A DNA stretch of 64,000 nt from Peribacillus huizhouensis (GTDB lineage: Bacteria; Bacillota; Bacilli; Bacillales; DSM-1321): positions 62,001 to 126,000 of the forward strand of contig NZ_JACJHX010000011.1 of NCBI RefSeq assembly GCF_014138605.1, in the 5' to 3' direction. Of this stretch, positions 44,627-54,943 are shown piece by piece; positions within the stretch are counted from its first letter, which is position 1, and each line of letters begins with the position of its first letter. The position numbers were made by a program, and so were the translations under genes. The notes beneath the pieces were generated by a model. The model was given only the letters and a program-made list of their open reading frames with translations. It was not told where the DNA came from and made no database searches.

Positions 44627-45421
44627 CTAAACAAGTACTAATTCAGTTGGCTTTTTTGGATCCGTATCATAGAGAGAAAATTGTTCTCCTACAACAATTC
44701 CTTTTGTTTGCAAGGTTTGCTCAACAGACATACGTGCGAGATCTTTCATATTGTTATCGAGGCTTAAATGCGCGAGATAAATTCGTTTCGTCCGATTTCC
44801 CGCTACATCACTCATGGCAAGTGCAGCATCCTCGTTTGATACATGTCCAAAATCGCTCAAAATTCGCCGCTTAATACTCCAAGGATATTTACCCATTCTA
44901 AGCATTGATACATCATGATTGCTTTCAAACACGTACATATCGGCATTTTCGATGATGCCTTTCATTCTATCACTCACATAGCCTGTATCAGTAATGATGA
45001 CAAGCTTCTTCTCACCTTGATGGAACACATAAAACATTGGTTCAGCAGCATCATGGGATACACCAAATGATTCAATATTTAAATTCCCGAATGTTTTAAT
45101 CTGTTCCATTTCGAATGTAAACTTTTGCTCAACCGGTACTTCACCGATTATTCTTTCCATCGCATTCCAAGTATTCATATTCGCATAAATGGGTAATTTA
45201 TATTTACGTGCTAACACCCCAAGGCCTTTAACATGGTCGCTATGTTCATGCGTAACAAGAATACCAGACAGCTTAGACATATCGCGGTCGATTTCACTGA
45301 ATAATGCTTCCATCGCCTTGCCGCTCAAACCGGCATCAACAAGAAAGGAGTGCTCCTCTGTCTCGACGAAAATAGCATTTCCCGTACTCCCGCTTGCGAG
45401 AACACTAAAATGCATACTCAT
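44627..45421 (-). CDS. walJ: WalJ/YycJ metallo-beta-lactamase-fold hydrolase
   Basis: The protein has 264 residues. The metallo-beta-lactamase metal motif THEHSDH and further His/Asp residues ([13 protein letters not shown]) mark the YycJ family, which is linked to coordination of cell division with DNA replication. I use the ATG at 45421 with GGAG at the right distance; the frame opens nine bases earlier. It follows yycI with a small overlap. Confidence 0.93.
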   Translation of the reverse strand: MSMHFSVLASGSTGNAIFVETEEHSFLVDAGLSGKAMEALFSEIDRDMSKLSGILVTHEHSDHVKGLGVLARKYKLPIYANMNTWNAMERIIGEVPVEQKFTFEMEQIKTFGNLNIESFGVSHDAAEPMFYVFHQGEKKLVIITDTGYVSDRMKGIIENADMYVFESNHDVSMLRMGKYPWSIKRRILSDFGHVSNEDAALAMSDVAGNRTKRIYLAHLSLDNNMKDLARMSVEQTLQTKGIVVGEQFSLYDTDPKKPTELVLV

Positions 45422-45426
45422 ACCTC

Positions 45427-46233
45427 TCACTCCATTAATATTTTGTCCTCCGTATTCATTTCAATTACTTCCCCATCAAATGCGTTTACGAACAAATCCT
45501 TTTTGTCATCTACAACGATGCGCCAAGTAGGTACTAGCAAAAACGACGAAGAGGAAGAGTTGGATTGTAATGAATTATAATATCCGTGTTTCGCGGTTAT
45601 TTTACTATCAGGCGGAATGTCTCCTTTTAAATAGAGAGCTTCAATGGCCTTTATCGGAGGAATCATTTCTTTCGGTTCATTAAATTCTTCTATATCTTCT
45701 AAATACGTTTGCTCGTAAGAAGTGATTTCCTTATTTTCATTTAAAAATAGAGTAACCTTACCCTTACTATTATTATAAAATAGTTTACTATTAAATGCTT
45801 GATAATAAATAATTGAATTGCTCGTTTTATCGTGTGTCCAGTAGCGATAATCTTCTCCATGATAGATATTTTCTTTCACGAAAAGATCAATTTCACTTGA
45901 TTGCAGCTTTTCACTAATTTTGGTTTTCGTTTTAAATGTGCCTACTACTTTCGTTCGATCTACATCTACAATCGTGATTTCTTGATCTTTCAAAGACTTC
46001 AGATCGTCCTTTTTAAAAACTTTCGTTTTAGCCACTAAATAGTTCTCTTTCTGCTTTTGTTTCGTCATGGGAGTATATTCTATATTTTCTTCCTTTAGGA
46101 GCTCATCGATAGAGGCTTGAGCCATGTAATCATACTTATTATCACTTTTCTTCCCCATAAATTGGTCTAAAAGAAAAATATCAAGAATGAGAAATACCAT
46201 GATAAATATGGTTTTCGTTCGATTCCAGTCCAT
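45427..46233 (-). CDS. yycI: WalK-regulating protein YycI
   Basis: The protein has 268 residues, a single N-terminal membrane helix (about 8-25) and an extracytoplasmic YycI/YycH-like beta domain. In Bacillus it forms a complex with YycH and WalK in the membrane and restrains WalK activity. Its start touches the stop of yycH. Confidence 0.93.
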   Translation of the reverse strand: MDWNRTKTIFIMVFLILDIFLLDQFMGKKSDNKYDYMAQASIDELLKEENIEYTPMTKQKQKENYLVAKTKVFKKDDLKSLKDQEITIVDVDRTKVVGTFKTKTKISEKLQSSEIDLFVKENIYHGEDYRYWTHDKTSNSIIYYQAFNSKLFYNNSKGKVTLFLNENKEITSYEQTYLEDIEEFNEPKEMIPPIKAIEALYLKGDIPPDSKITAKHGYYNSLQSNSSSSSFLLVPTWRIVVDDKKDLFVNAFDGEVIEMNTEDKILME

Positions 46234-47552
46234 TATCGATCCTCCCCTTCATGCTCAAAAGGCAAGATGATCCATGTCCCTGCATATCGGTAATACCAAG
46301 TAGGCACCAAATTGACAGATTTCGAATTAATTGTGGTCATTCGATAACCAATTTCAAGATCTTCAATCGCTTCAGGGTTGAGATTCTTGACATTTTTCAA
46401 AGCCTCTATTACTTCTTCACCAGAAGGCAGCAATTTAGATTTTGAAGGATATGGATAAGCAAATTCCAAATAAAAATACGGACGCTGATATTGGTAGATT
46501 TCCTCATTGCCCCAAACCAGTTCAATTTCAGCCATCCCTTCTTCATTAAATACCGGAAGTCCATTGACAAATAAACGGAAGATTACTCTTTGCTCTTCTT
46601 GTGATATCCCAGAAAGTCGAAATGGACTTTCACCGCCTGTCCTTTTATCCCAACCTGCATGGTCATTTACAGAGTTAATGCTTTGCTGCAATAAATCACT
46701 TGTACTACTAAATGCTTCTTTCTTTTGTGAAGGGTTGATGAAATTAATCATCGCCGAATCACGATCAACAGACAATAGTCTGGTCCCATCGGTAAATTCT
46801 TCAACATCGGAGTCATACTCATGACGCACAGATGTCGGATCACTAAATAAGGCATTCTTGAAGGTATTAATATTCATATATCCAAGTTGATAACTAAACT
46901 GATCCATAGAAGGAGGATCTTTTAAAAGATAGATATCCTTTCTCTTATTGACCTGATACTTTACATATTCGGGATACTCATCAGCATTTTTATAATACAT
47001 TCCATAGAATCTACGAATACTTTCTCCATTGACGATCGTTTGAATAATTGTCCTATTCTCTGTTGATATAAAGTACATCTTCGCTTCTTCCAAATTACTG
47101 TTTGAGGAATTAAATATGATTTTATCAAAAGAAAACTCAGGTATTTCATTCATTTCAACATTAAATACAGACTTATAAAGCTTGAATGGTATTTGATCAG
47201 TAAAGTTAATTTCTGTATTCGATTTTGAATGGATAAATGTCAGAAATTCTACTTCATTCACTTGACGGGAAATATCTTCCAAGCTGTATATCGACCATTT
47301 TGAGAATGCTTGCTGGATATTATTCATTTCCGTTTCACCATTCAATTGATAATGCCGCTCTCCCACATGTAAAAGCACACTCTTTGGTTTCACAACATCT
47401 GCGATAGTTTTAATATCACTTGCTACTTTAAAATACTCACTCTGATCTGAATTTTCATAGGTTGGTTGATAGGTCCAAATTTGCCAAGTTAAATAACCAC
47501 TCGTAAGAACTAATATCATTAGAACAATACTTTTTATTCTCTCAAAACTCAT
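46233..47552 (-). CDS. yycH: WalK-regulating protein YycH
   Basis: The protein has 439 residues with one N-terminal membrane helix and a large extracytoplasmic part of the YycH family. With YycI it controls the WalK kinase. Its ATG (47552) overlaps the walK stop codon as ATGA. The last bases overlap the yycI start. The operon is tightly coupled. Confidence 0.93.
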   Translation of the reverse strand: MSFERIKSIVLMILVLTSGYLTWQIWTYQPTYENSDQSEYFKVASDIKTIADVVKPKSVLLHVGERHYQLNGETEMNNIQQAFSKWSIYSLEDISRQVNEVEFLTFIHSKSNTEINFTDQIPFKLYKSVFNVEMNEIPEFSFDKIIFNSSNSNLEEAKMYFISTENRTIIQTIVNGESIRRFYGMYYKNADEYPEYVKYQVNKRKDIYLLKDPPSMDQFSYQLGYMNINTFKNALFSDPTSVRHEYDSDVEEFTDGTRLLSVDRDSAMINFINPSQKKEAFSSTSDLLQQSINSVNDHAGWDKRTGGESPFRLSGISQEEQRVIFRLFVNGLPVFNEEGMAEIELVWGNEEIYQYQRPYFYLEFAYPYPSKSKLLPSGEEVIEALKNVKNLNPEAIEDLEIGYRMTTINSKSVNLVPTWYYRYAGTWIILPFEHEGEDR

Positions 47553-49381
47553 GACCAATCATCCTCTTGCTCCAGCTCGTAAGGAAGAGTGAAATAGACA
47601 GTTGTCCCTTTTCCTTCCACACTCTCAGCCCAGATTTTCCCGCCATGTGCGACAATCATTTCCTTTGCAATCGCCAAGCCAAGTCCAGTTCCACCAAGAT
47701 TCCTGGATCTAGCTTTATCTACTCGATAAAACCGCTCAAAAATCTTTTCTAAATTATTCTTCGGAATCCCGACACCTTCATCGCTAATACTAATGATAAT
47801 GGACTTTTCTTCTCCTTTAACCCTAAATGTAATCTGTCCACCTTCAGGAGAGTACTTGGTCGCGTTTGAAATAATATTATAAAGAACTTGGGTTATTTTA
47901 TCTTCATCAATATCAACAAAGAATGATTCTTTAGGAATATATCGTTTAAATGTAATCGTCTCTTTTTTCGACATTTCAAGTCGATCAATCAGGTGATTAA
48001 AGAAATCATTAAAATTTACCCAGCCACTTTTTAATTTATAATCCCGGCTGTCCATTTTCGATAACTGTAATAGGTCATTTACTAGCCTAATCATACGCTC
48101 TGTTTCATTTTGTGTTACATTCAGAAAGGAAGGAGCGATAGCTTCATCTTTCCATGCCCCTTCTGCTAATGCTTCCAAATAACTGCGCATCGTCGTCAAC
48201 GGTGTTCGCAATTCATGGGAAACGTTTGCCACGAATTCACGACGTTCTTCCTCAATCTTTTCCTGCTCAGTAATGTCATGAAGCACTGTAATAAGACCAT
48301 TGACAAAACCTGTTTCTTTTTGAATAACAGAAAAATTAGCCCGGAGAACGTAAGGCTGTTTTGGCTTACTATAGTCTAAAATGACAGAATCTCGCTCTTC
48401 TAATAAGTCCTCAAATGTGTAGTCTTCTCCAAGATCTAATAATTCAATGATGGGTTGATTTAATACTGTTTCACGTGAAACATCCAATAACTTTGCAGCA
48501 GGTTCATTAATCAAAATGACTCGCCCGCGGCGATCCGTCGATATGACACCATCTGTCATATAGGAAAGAATGGAAGATAATTTTCTCCGTTCACCTTCCG
48601 TACTTGATTGGGATTCCTGTAGCCTTTTCGTTAAATTATTAAATGTAACAGCCAACTGGCCAATTTCATCATCGCCATATACTTTAACTTTTCTTGAAAA
48701 ATTCCCTTTTGACATAGCAATAGCTTGTTTACGCATATCAGTCATCGGTCTCGTAATTGTTTTTGCTAACCAAACACCTAATAATGCGGTGATGCTTAAT
48801 GCAATAGCTGTCCCGGTGATGAAAATATGATTGATTTCATCTAATTGATCAAAAACATTCTCCATATCAGCAATAACAAAAACTGCACCAATAACCTTTT
48901 CATTATAGTCTACTGGTACAGCTAAAACCCAGACACGCCTATTTGTTTTCTGATCAACACGTACCTCCTGATCCACTGCTCCTAAGACAAGCGTCCGTTT
49001 AATGATGTCCTCTGTTGTTTTCTTGCCAACAATGGTCTGATTTCCAGGATCAGATGACCCAAGCACACGTCGACTACGGAGATCTATAACTTGAACTTCA
49101 GTTATATTATTTGAGGATTTGTCGCGATCTTTTAAGATTGTGTTAATTGCATCTTTAAGTGTCGGGTCATCACCGTCTCTTTCCTTAACCATTTCCTCAC
49201 TTATACTATACGTTAGAAGATTCACATGCCCACGGATAGATTTCTGAAAATTATTCACAAGATTATCTTCTAATTTTCCAATAAAATAAACACCAATAAT
49301 TTGCATAGCAACAAAAATGAGTAGCAGATAAATCACTACAAATTTCACATGAATCGAACGGAGTAAACCAACCTTTTTCAT
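47549..49381 (-). CDS. walK: cell-wall sensor histidine kinase WalK
   Basis: The protein has 610 residues. Two membrane helices (about 10-31 and 183-203) flank an extracytoplasmic sensor domain. HAMP, PAS, HisKA (FVANVSHELRTPLTTMRS, His about 384) and HATPase domains follow. It is the essential kinase of the WalRK system, which controls cell-wall hydrolase genes. The stop codon overlaps yycH. Confidence 0.97.
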   Translation of the reverse strand: MKKVGLLRSIHVKFVVIYLLLIFVAMQIIGVYFIGKLEDNLVNNFQKSIRGHVNLLTYSISEEMVKERDGDDPTLKDAINTILKDRDKSSNNITEVQVIDLRSRRVLGSSDPGNQTIVGKKTTEDIIKRTLVLGAVDQEVRVDQKTNRRVWVLAVPVDYNEKVIGAVFVIADMENVFDQLDEINHIFITGTAIALSITALLGVWLAKTITRPMTDMRKQAIAMSKGNFSRKVKVYGDDEIGQLAVTFNNLTKRLQESQSSTEGERRKLSSILSYMTDGVISTDRRGRVILINEPAAKLLDVSRETVLNQPIIELLDLGEDYTFEDLLEERDSVILDYSKPKQPYVLRANFSVIQKETGFVNGLITVLHDITEQEKIEEERREFVANVSHELRTPLTTMRSYLEALAEGAWKDEAIAPSFLNVTQNETERMIRLVNDLLQLSKMDSRDYKLKSGWVNFNDFFNHLIDRLEMSKKETITFKRYIPKESFFVDIDEDKITQVLYNIISNATKYSPEGGQITFRVKGEEKSIIISISDEGVGIPKNNLEKIFERFYRVDKARSRNLGGTGLGLAIAKEMIVAHGGKIWAESVEGKGTTVYFTLPYELEQEDDWS

Positions 49382-49385
49382 GATC

Positions 49386-50093
49386 TTACTCCTGTTCAGG
49401 GTTACGAAGGTAATAGCCTACCCCTCTTCTTGTTACAATCCAACCTGGGTGGCTTGGGTTATCTTCAATTTTTTCACGAAGACGTCTAACCGTAACATCG
49501 ACAGTACGCACATCGCCAAAATAATCATATCCCCATACCGTCTGTAACAAATGCTCACGCGTCATCACTTGACCAATATGTTTTGCTAAGTAATGTAGCA
49601 ATTCAAATTCACGATGTGTTAATTCAATCGTATCACCGCGTTTGGAAACTACATAAGCATCTGGGTGAATAATAAGTGTACCAACCGAAATCTCTTTCGA
49701 TTGTTCTTCAGGATTTGAAACCGGAGTTGATTGCTGGCGTCTTAAATTTGCCTTCACTCGGGCAATAATCTCCCGTGTACTAAAGGGCTTCGTCACATAG
49801 TCATCTGCCCCTAACTCCAGCCCTAATACTTTATCGATTTCCGAGTCCTTTGCTGTAAGCATGATGATGGGTGTTTCATATTTCTTACGTACTTCTCGGC
49901 AAACTTCCATGCCATCTCGCTGAGGTAGCATAATATCTAATAAGATTAAATCAGGCTGAAGATCTTCTACCATTGTAAGAGCTTCATTACCGTCATATGC
50001 ACAATAAACTTCAAATCCCTCTTTTTTTAGGTTAAATTGAAGAATGTCTGCAATTGGTTTTTCATCATCCACAACAAGAATTTTCTTTTCCAT
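49386..50093 (-). CDS. walR: cell-wall response regulator WalR
   Basis: The protein has 235 residues, an OmpR-type regulator. The receiver domain has the phosphoacceptor Asp in LILLDIMLP (about 53), and the C-terminal winged helix is highly conserved. It is the essential partner of WalK. The ATG at 50093 has AAGGGG at proper distance; an ATG six bases earlier lies too close to it. Four bases separate it from walK. Confidence 0.97.
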   Translation of the reverse strand: MEKKILVVDDEKPIADILQFNLKKEGFEVYCAYDGNEALTMVEDLQPDLILLDIMLPQRDGMEVCREVRKKYETPIIMLTAKDSEIDKVLGLELGADDYVTKPFSTREIIARVKANLRRQQSTPVSNPEEQSKEISVGTLIIHPDAYVVSKRGDTIELTHREFELLHYLAKHIGQVMTREHLLQTVWGYDYFGDVRTVDVTVRRLREKIEDNPSHPGWIVTRRGVGYYLRNPEQE

Positions 50094-50380
50094 AAACATA
50101 TCCCCTTTATCTACAAATCATCACGCACAATATTTACATGTATCTTTAATAAACAATTAATTTAAATTCATTCCATTTTGAAGGAATCTATTAAATTTCT
50201 CTCTACTCTACTTTATCATTTTGTGATGCTGAAATCATCCTATTCCTACTATCACCCCTTATTTACCAGACATTAGCATTCTTTTCTACATAAAAAATCT
50301 TCGAACCTAATCCGAAGACTTGTAAAAAGTGAAAGTATTGATTTACTGTTTAATAAAGCACTTCTTTAAGACTGACAGCC

Positions 50381-50486
50381 CTTCACTTATCAATCAGCAG
50401 GGTTTTCTTCATCCTCGGCTGATGGTTCGTCTCGTTCTAGTGTCACTAATACCTCTGCTTTCTGCCTGTTAATGCGAGATAAATTC
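50381..50486 (+). repeat. interspersed repeat R1, short form (copy 6)
   Basis: It has the R1 head (ATCAGCAGGGTTTTCTTCATC), GTTCTAGTGTC, and the tail GTTAATGCGAGATAAA. It runs into the 3' end of the M23 gene: the stop codon and last residues of that gene are read from it on the opposite strand. The gap 50094-50380 holds no gene. Confidence 0.7.
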
Positions 50487-51755
50487 TAACGGGTTCACAA
50501 GACGACCATTTTTCCAAATCTCAAAATGTAGATGTTCACCATTTGATTGGCCTGTCGAACCCATAATACCAATTTCTGAGCCTCCGTAAACGATATCACC
50601 AATCTTCACATCAATTGATTCAAGATGGGCATAAATTGTTTCGTACCCATTATTATGATCTATTCTAATTTTATTACCATAACCACCTGATATCCCAGCT
50701 TCAACCACAGTCCCTTGATCAGCTGCATAGATCGTTCTTGTAGTTGATTGGGCAATATCAACACCTTTATGCATTTTCCCCCAACGGCGGCCTTGTTCAC
50801 TAGAAATATAACCGCCATCTGCAGGCCAGATAAAAGAACCTGTACCCTGGGATGGGACTTCGTTTGTTCTTTTATTAATCTGCTCATTCACAGCATTTTT
50901 TGTTATGTTTCCAGATTTTATTTCTTGGTACTCAACTTCACTGCCAATTCTACCATCTTGTTCCAATTGTGTTCTACTTGTAAACAAGGTTTCATTTTCT
51001 TTAACCTTAGTCTCGAATGGGATATCAAATTTCTGAGGAAGTTCTCTCTCAACTGCTACTTGAATATAAGGTATAATCTTAGAAATGACCACGACATCTC
51101 CCTTTTTCAGCACATCATCTGTTGATAAATGAGAGTTTAATTGTAGCATTTCTTCAATTGTTAGATGATTCGTATCAGCTATCTCCTGCAAATTTTTCTC
51201 ATTTTCAACCATATAATCTGTTAAGATTAATTTTCCTTCTTTAATGAATGTTAAAGTTTCTTCAACTGAGTGTAATTGATCTGGATGAACGGAATTATAT
51301 TCATACGTAATAGGCTCAGATAACTGAACATTCATGATTTTGCCCTTTTCTAAAAAACCCTTGGGGCCATAAAACTCCTCTTCTGACATATACTGAAGCA
51401 TGATATTCTTCGTTACTTCCTCAGCCTCTTTTTTTGAAGACAAATACGCAATCACTTCTCCACCGATAACATATGCATACGCTTCCTCTTTGCCTTCGAA
51501 TTGATTGTTTATTCCCCATATGACCTCATCGCTTACCTTGTCGGTACTAACTATTTGCTCCTCTATTAATTGATTCTTGTATAAGAAATTTTCCATACTA
51601 CTGCCGACTTCATTATGCCTATATTCTTGATTAATCAGGAATGTCTCATCCGCATCTATAGCAGCTACTGAACCTTTTGGAATAATGGTCATCACAATAA
51701 GAATGATATTAGCCATTAATAATAAAGCGGAACATACATCTTTCCTACTTAACAT
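50469..51755 (-). CDS. secreted/membrane-anchored M23 peptidase with LysM and G5 domains
   Basis: The protein has 428 residues. An N-terminal membrane helix (about 9-31) is followed by a helical region, a LysM-like segment (about 187-230), a G5-like domain (about 235-285) and a C-terminal M23 endopeptidase domain (about 310-425) with the metal-binding motif HKGVDIA and HLHFEIW. Such enzymes cut peptidoglycan cross-bridges. GGGAGGA precedes the ATG at 51755. It lies just upstream of walRK and may belong to the WalR regulon. Its last codons lie in repeat R1. Confidence 0.85.
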   Translation of the reverse strand: MLSRKDVCSALLLMANIILIVMTIIPKGSVAAIDADETFLINQEYRHNEVGSSMENFLYKNQLIEEQIVSTDKVSDEVIWGINNQFEGKEEAYAYVIGGEVIAYLSSKKEAEEVTKNIMLQYMSEEEFYGPKGFLEKGKIMNVQLSEPITYEYNSVHPDQLHSVEETLTFIKEGKLILTDYMVENEKNLQEIADTNHLTIEEMLQLNSHLSTDDVLKKGDVVVISKIIPYIQVAVERELPQKFDIPFETKVKENETLFTSRTQLEQDGRIGSEVEYQEIKSGNITKNAVNEQINKRTNEVPSQGTGSFIWPADGGYISSEQGRRWGKMHKGVDIAQSTTRTIYAADQGTVVEAGISGGYGNKIRIDHNNGYETIYAHLESIDVKIGDIVYGGSEIGIMGSTGQSNGEHLHFEIWKNGRLVNPLEFISH

Positions 51756-51808
51756 ACCCTTTATCCTCCCTATTGCCACGCAACTTAATTCATTAAAAAT
51801 TAGCTCAG

Positions 51809-51898
51809 TTAAACTTGCCTGTTGATTGCAACGAAAGGCGTTCGCTTACCGCTCCAATCAACATAGTGCCAAAATCAACAACAAGGTTTTAACATAGC
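51809..51898 (-). repeat. Bacillus REP-like repeat, copy 1
   Basis: It shows CTTGCCTGTTGATTG, an AAAGGCGTTCGC block and CAATCAAC; it is inverted and degenerate relative to 53128-53222. This type of GC-rich intergenic repeat is common in Bacillus chromosomes. Confidence 0.55.
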
Positions 51899-51927
51899 CA
51901 AAAATTTAAGAGATAAATCTAGATAAA

Positions 51928-52081
51928 GTGAAACTTCCCTCAGCGGGGGTTTGTTTATCTCCACTGAGGGTTAGTTGCACCAATCGGGGATTTACAGGCT
52001 GTTTATCCCTCACCTATCTATTTCGTGATTCTCTCAAAAAATTGAGGTAAGGGTATTATGGCCTGCTAAACCGGGAAAAAT
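51928..52081 (+). repeat. interspersed repeat R1, variant (copy 7)
   Basis: It has the head GTGAAACTTCCCTCAGCGGG, then ACCAATCGGGGATTTACAGG, then GGCCTGCTAAACCGGG. The middle ATCACAGACT stem is missing. Confidence 0.55.
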
Positions 52082-52213
52082 TGGACTAGATTCATTTTCA
52101 ATTACTCTACCATAATAAAAAAAGAAACATGACATAGACGCAGTAATGTAATACAAATGTATAATTTCTGACATAGTGTTACAAAAGGATAAAATGAGTT
52201 GATACAAGTTCAT

Positions 52214-52322
52214 AAAGTAGAACTTGTATCAGCAGGTTTTTTCACCCACGCCACCTATTCTCTTCAGATTCTCTAAACAATAATTGAGTTGAAGGGATAC
52301 AGCCCATTAAACGATAAAAAAA
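52214..52322 (+). repeat. interspersed repeat R1, degenerate (copy 8)
   Basis: A weak copy: TATCAGCAGG-TTTTTTCACCC, a pairing region GAGTTGAAGGG, and a tail CCCATTAAACGATAAA. The assignment is based on order of blocks. Confidence 0.4.
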
Positions 52323-52333
52323 AGACGCAAAAA

Positions 52334-52353
52334 AACACTCCATAAGGAGTGTT
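52334..52353 (-). terminator. terminator of the tRNA cluster
   Basis: AACACTCC pairs with GGAGTGTT around ATAA; on the minus strand it is followed by TTTTTTTGC. Confidence 0.85.
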
Positions 52354-52359
52354 ATGAAG

Positions 52360-52432
52360 TGGCTCAGGACGGAATCGAACCGCCGACACAAGGATTTTCA
52401 GTCCTTTGCTCTACCGACTGAGCTACTGAGCC
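52360..52432 (-). tRNA. tRNA-Phe (GAA)
   Basis: Complete cloverleaf: acceptor GGCTCAG/CTGAGCC, D arm AGCTCAGTCGGTAGAGC, anticodon loop CTGAAAA giving GAA, and T arm with GGTTCGATTCC. CCA is not encoded. Confidence 0.96.
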
Positions 52433-52511
52433 ATATAAAATTTACTTCCTAAATAAGAGACCGCTTGTCCTTTGTCCCCAACTCAGAAGGTTCAATCAAG
52501 ATGCAACTCGT

Positions 52512-52578
52512 TGGTTACAACTCGGAGTCAATTCAACGATGATTATGCTCGTTGCTCTACCGACTGAGCTACTGAGCC
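52512..52578 (-). pseudogene. tRNA-Phe 5'-half duplication (pseudo-tRNA)
   Basis: The first 27 bases (52578 down to 52552) equal the acceptor strand and D arm of the neighbouring tRNA-Phe. The sequence then changes to an unrelated stem-loop (CAACGA ... TCGTTG). There is no T arm (GGTTCGA) and no matching acceptor strand, so it cannot be a working tRNA. Confidence 0.7.
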
Positions 52579-52648
52579 ATACTAGATTCAATGTCTAAAC
52601 TCTATGTATATCTCCATTTCTTATTTTCAAAAAAAGCAAATGAAGTGG

Positions 52649-52721
52649 CGGTCCCGACGGGAATCGAACCCGCGATCTCCTGCGTGACAGGCAGGCATGT
52701 TAACCGCTACACCACGGGACC
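52649..52721 (-). tRNA. tRNA-Asp (GTC)
   Basis: Acceptor GGTCCCG/CGGGACC, anticodon loop CTGTCAC giving GTC, T arm CGGGTTCGATTCCCG. Discriminator G, no encoded CCA. Confidence 0.96.
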
Positions 52722-52794
52722 ATATTAAATATTAAGCGTACTTTTTTAAGACTTACAAATGTGTCAGCATTGTAATTTACTTCAATGTTGCTGA

Positions 52795-52866
52795 TGACCC
52801 CTACGGGATTCGAACCCGTGTTACCGCCGTGAAAGGGCGGTGTCTTAACCGCTTGACCAAGGGGCC
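52795..52866 (-). tRNA. tRNA-Glu (TTC)
   Basis: Acceptor GGCCCCT/AGGGGTC, anticodon loop CTTTCAC giving TTC, T arm CGGGTTCGAATCCCG. Confidence 0.96.
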
Positions 52867-52877
52867 ATATTTATAAA

Positions 52878-52953
52878 TGGTGAGCCATGCAGGATTCGAA
52901 CCTGCGACCCTCTGATTAAAAGTCAGATGCTCTACCAACTGAGCTAATGGCTC
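52878..52953 (-). tRNA. tRNA-Lys (TTT)
   Basis: Acceptor GAGCCAT/ATGGCTC, anticodon loop CTTTTAA giving TTT, T arm with GGTTCGAATCC, and an encoded CCA end. It is the first tRNA of the minus-strand cluster Lys-Glu-Asp-(pseudo)-Phe. Confidence 0.97.
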
Positions 52954-53127
52954 GTAAAATTTAACTCATTTATGACGACGCTTTTGATATTATCATAGTT
53001 ACACTAGTTAACGCAATAGTATTTTAAAATAAAACGTTTATTTTTTAAAAAAAGGCCCTTAACGTATTACATATCATAATTAAAACATTAGTATCAAGCT
53101 GATTAAACAAAAGGCTATATTAAAGCT

Positions 53128-53222
53128 CATTGTTGATTGTGGCACTATGTTGATTGAGCAGAAGGCGTGTGACTCCTGCGGGAAGCGAGCGCCGTACGTT
53201 TCAATCAACAGGCAAGTTTAAC
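53128..53222 (+). repeat. Bacillus REP-like repeat, copy 2
   Basis: GTTGATTG-GGAGCAGAAGGCG-like start, ACTCCTGCGGGAAGCGAG, and end CAATCAACAGGCAAG-TTTAACAGAGCC. It lies inverted relative to copy 1 at 51809-51898, so the pair flanks the tRNA cluster. The rest of 52954-53346 contains only the tRNA promoter region. Confidence 0.65.
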
Positions 53223-53346
53223 AGAGCCAAACAAATAAAGGATTGTCCAAAGGATCCGCCTCGCACTCTATACACAGTTAAATATAAACGATGTAAAGAA
53301 TATGTGAGAACTGACCCTTTTGTTATGGAACAACCCCTTTAGGAGA

Positions 53347-54696
<1,350 letters not shown>

Positions 54697-54943
54697 TCAA
54701 CAAACTTATTTTAACAGTAAGCTGATACCACAGTCAATTATAATACGAACATTAATTAACATTTATCAATTATCATTCGCCTTATTTCAAGAATATCATC
54801 TTATTTTTCTCATTAATTGTTTAATTATACAATTTTCAAGAAAAATGATAGAGGCTATTTCACAACTATTTCGTACAGTGCAGAATAGCGATGAACACAA
54901 ATACATAATATAAAGTACATAACCGCAATCTTATAAACTATCC

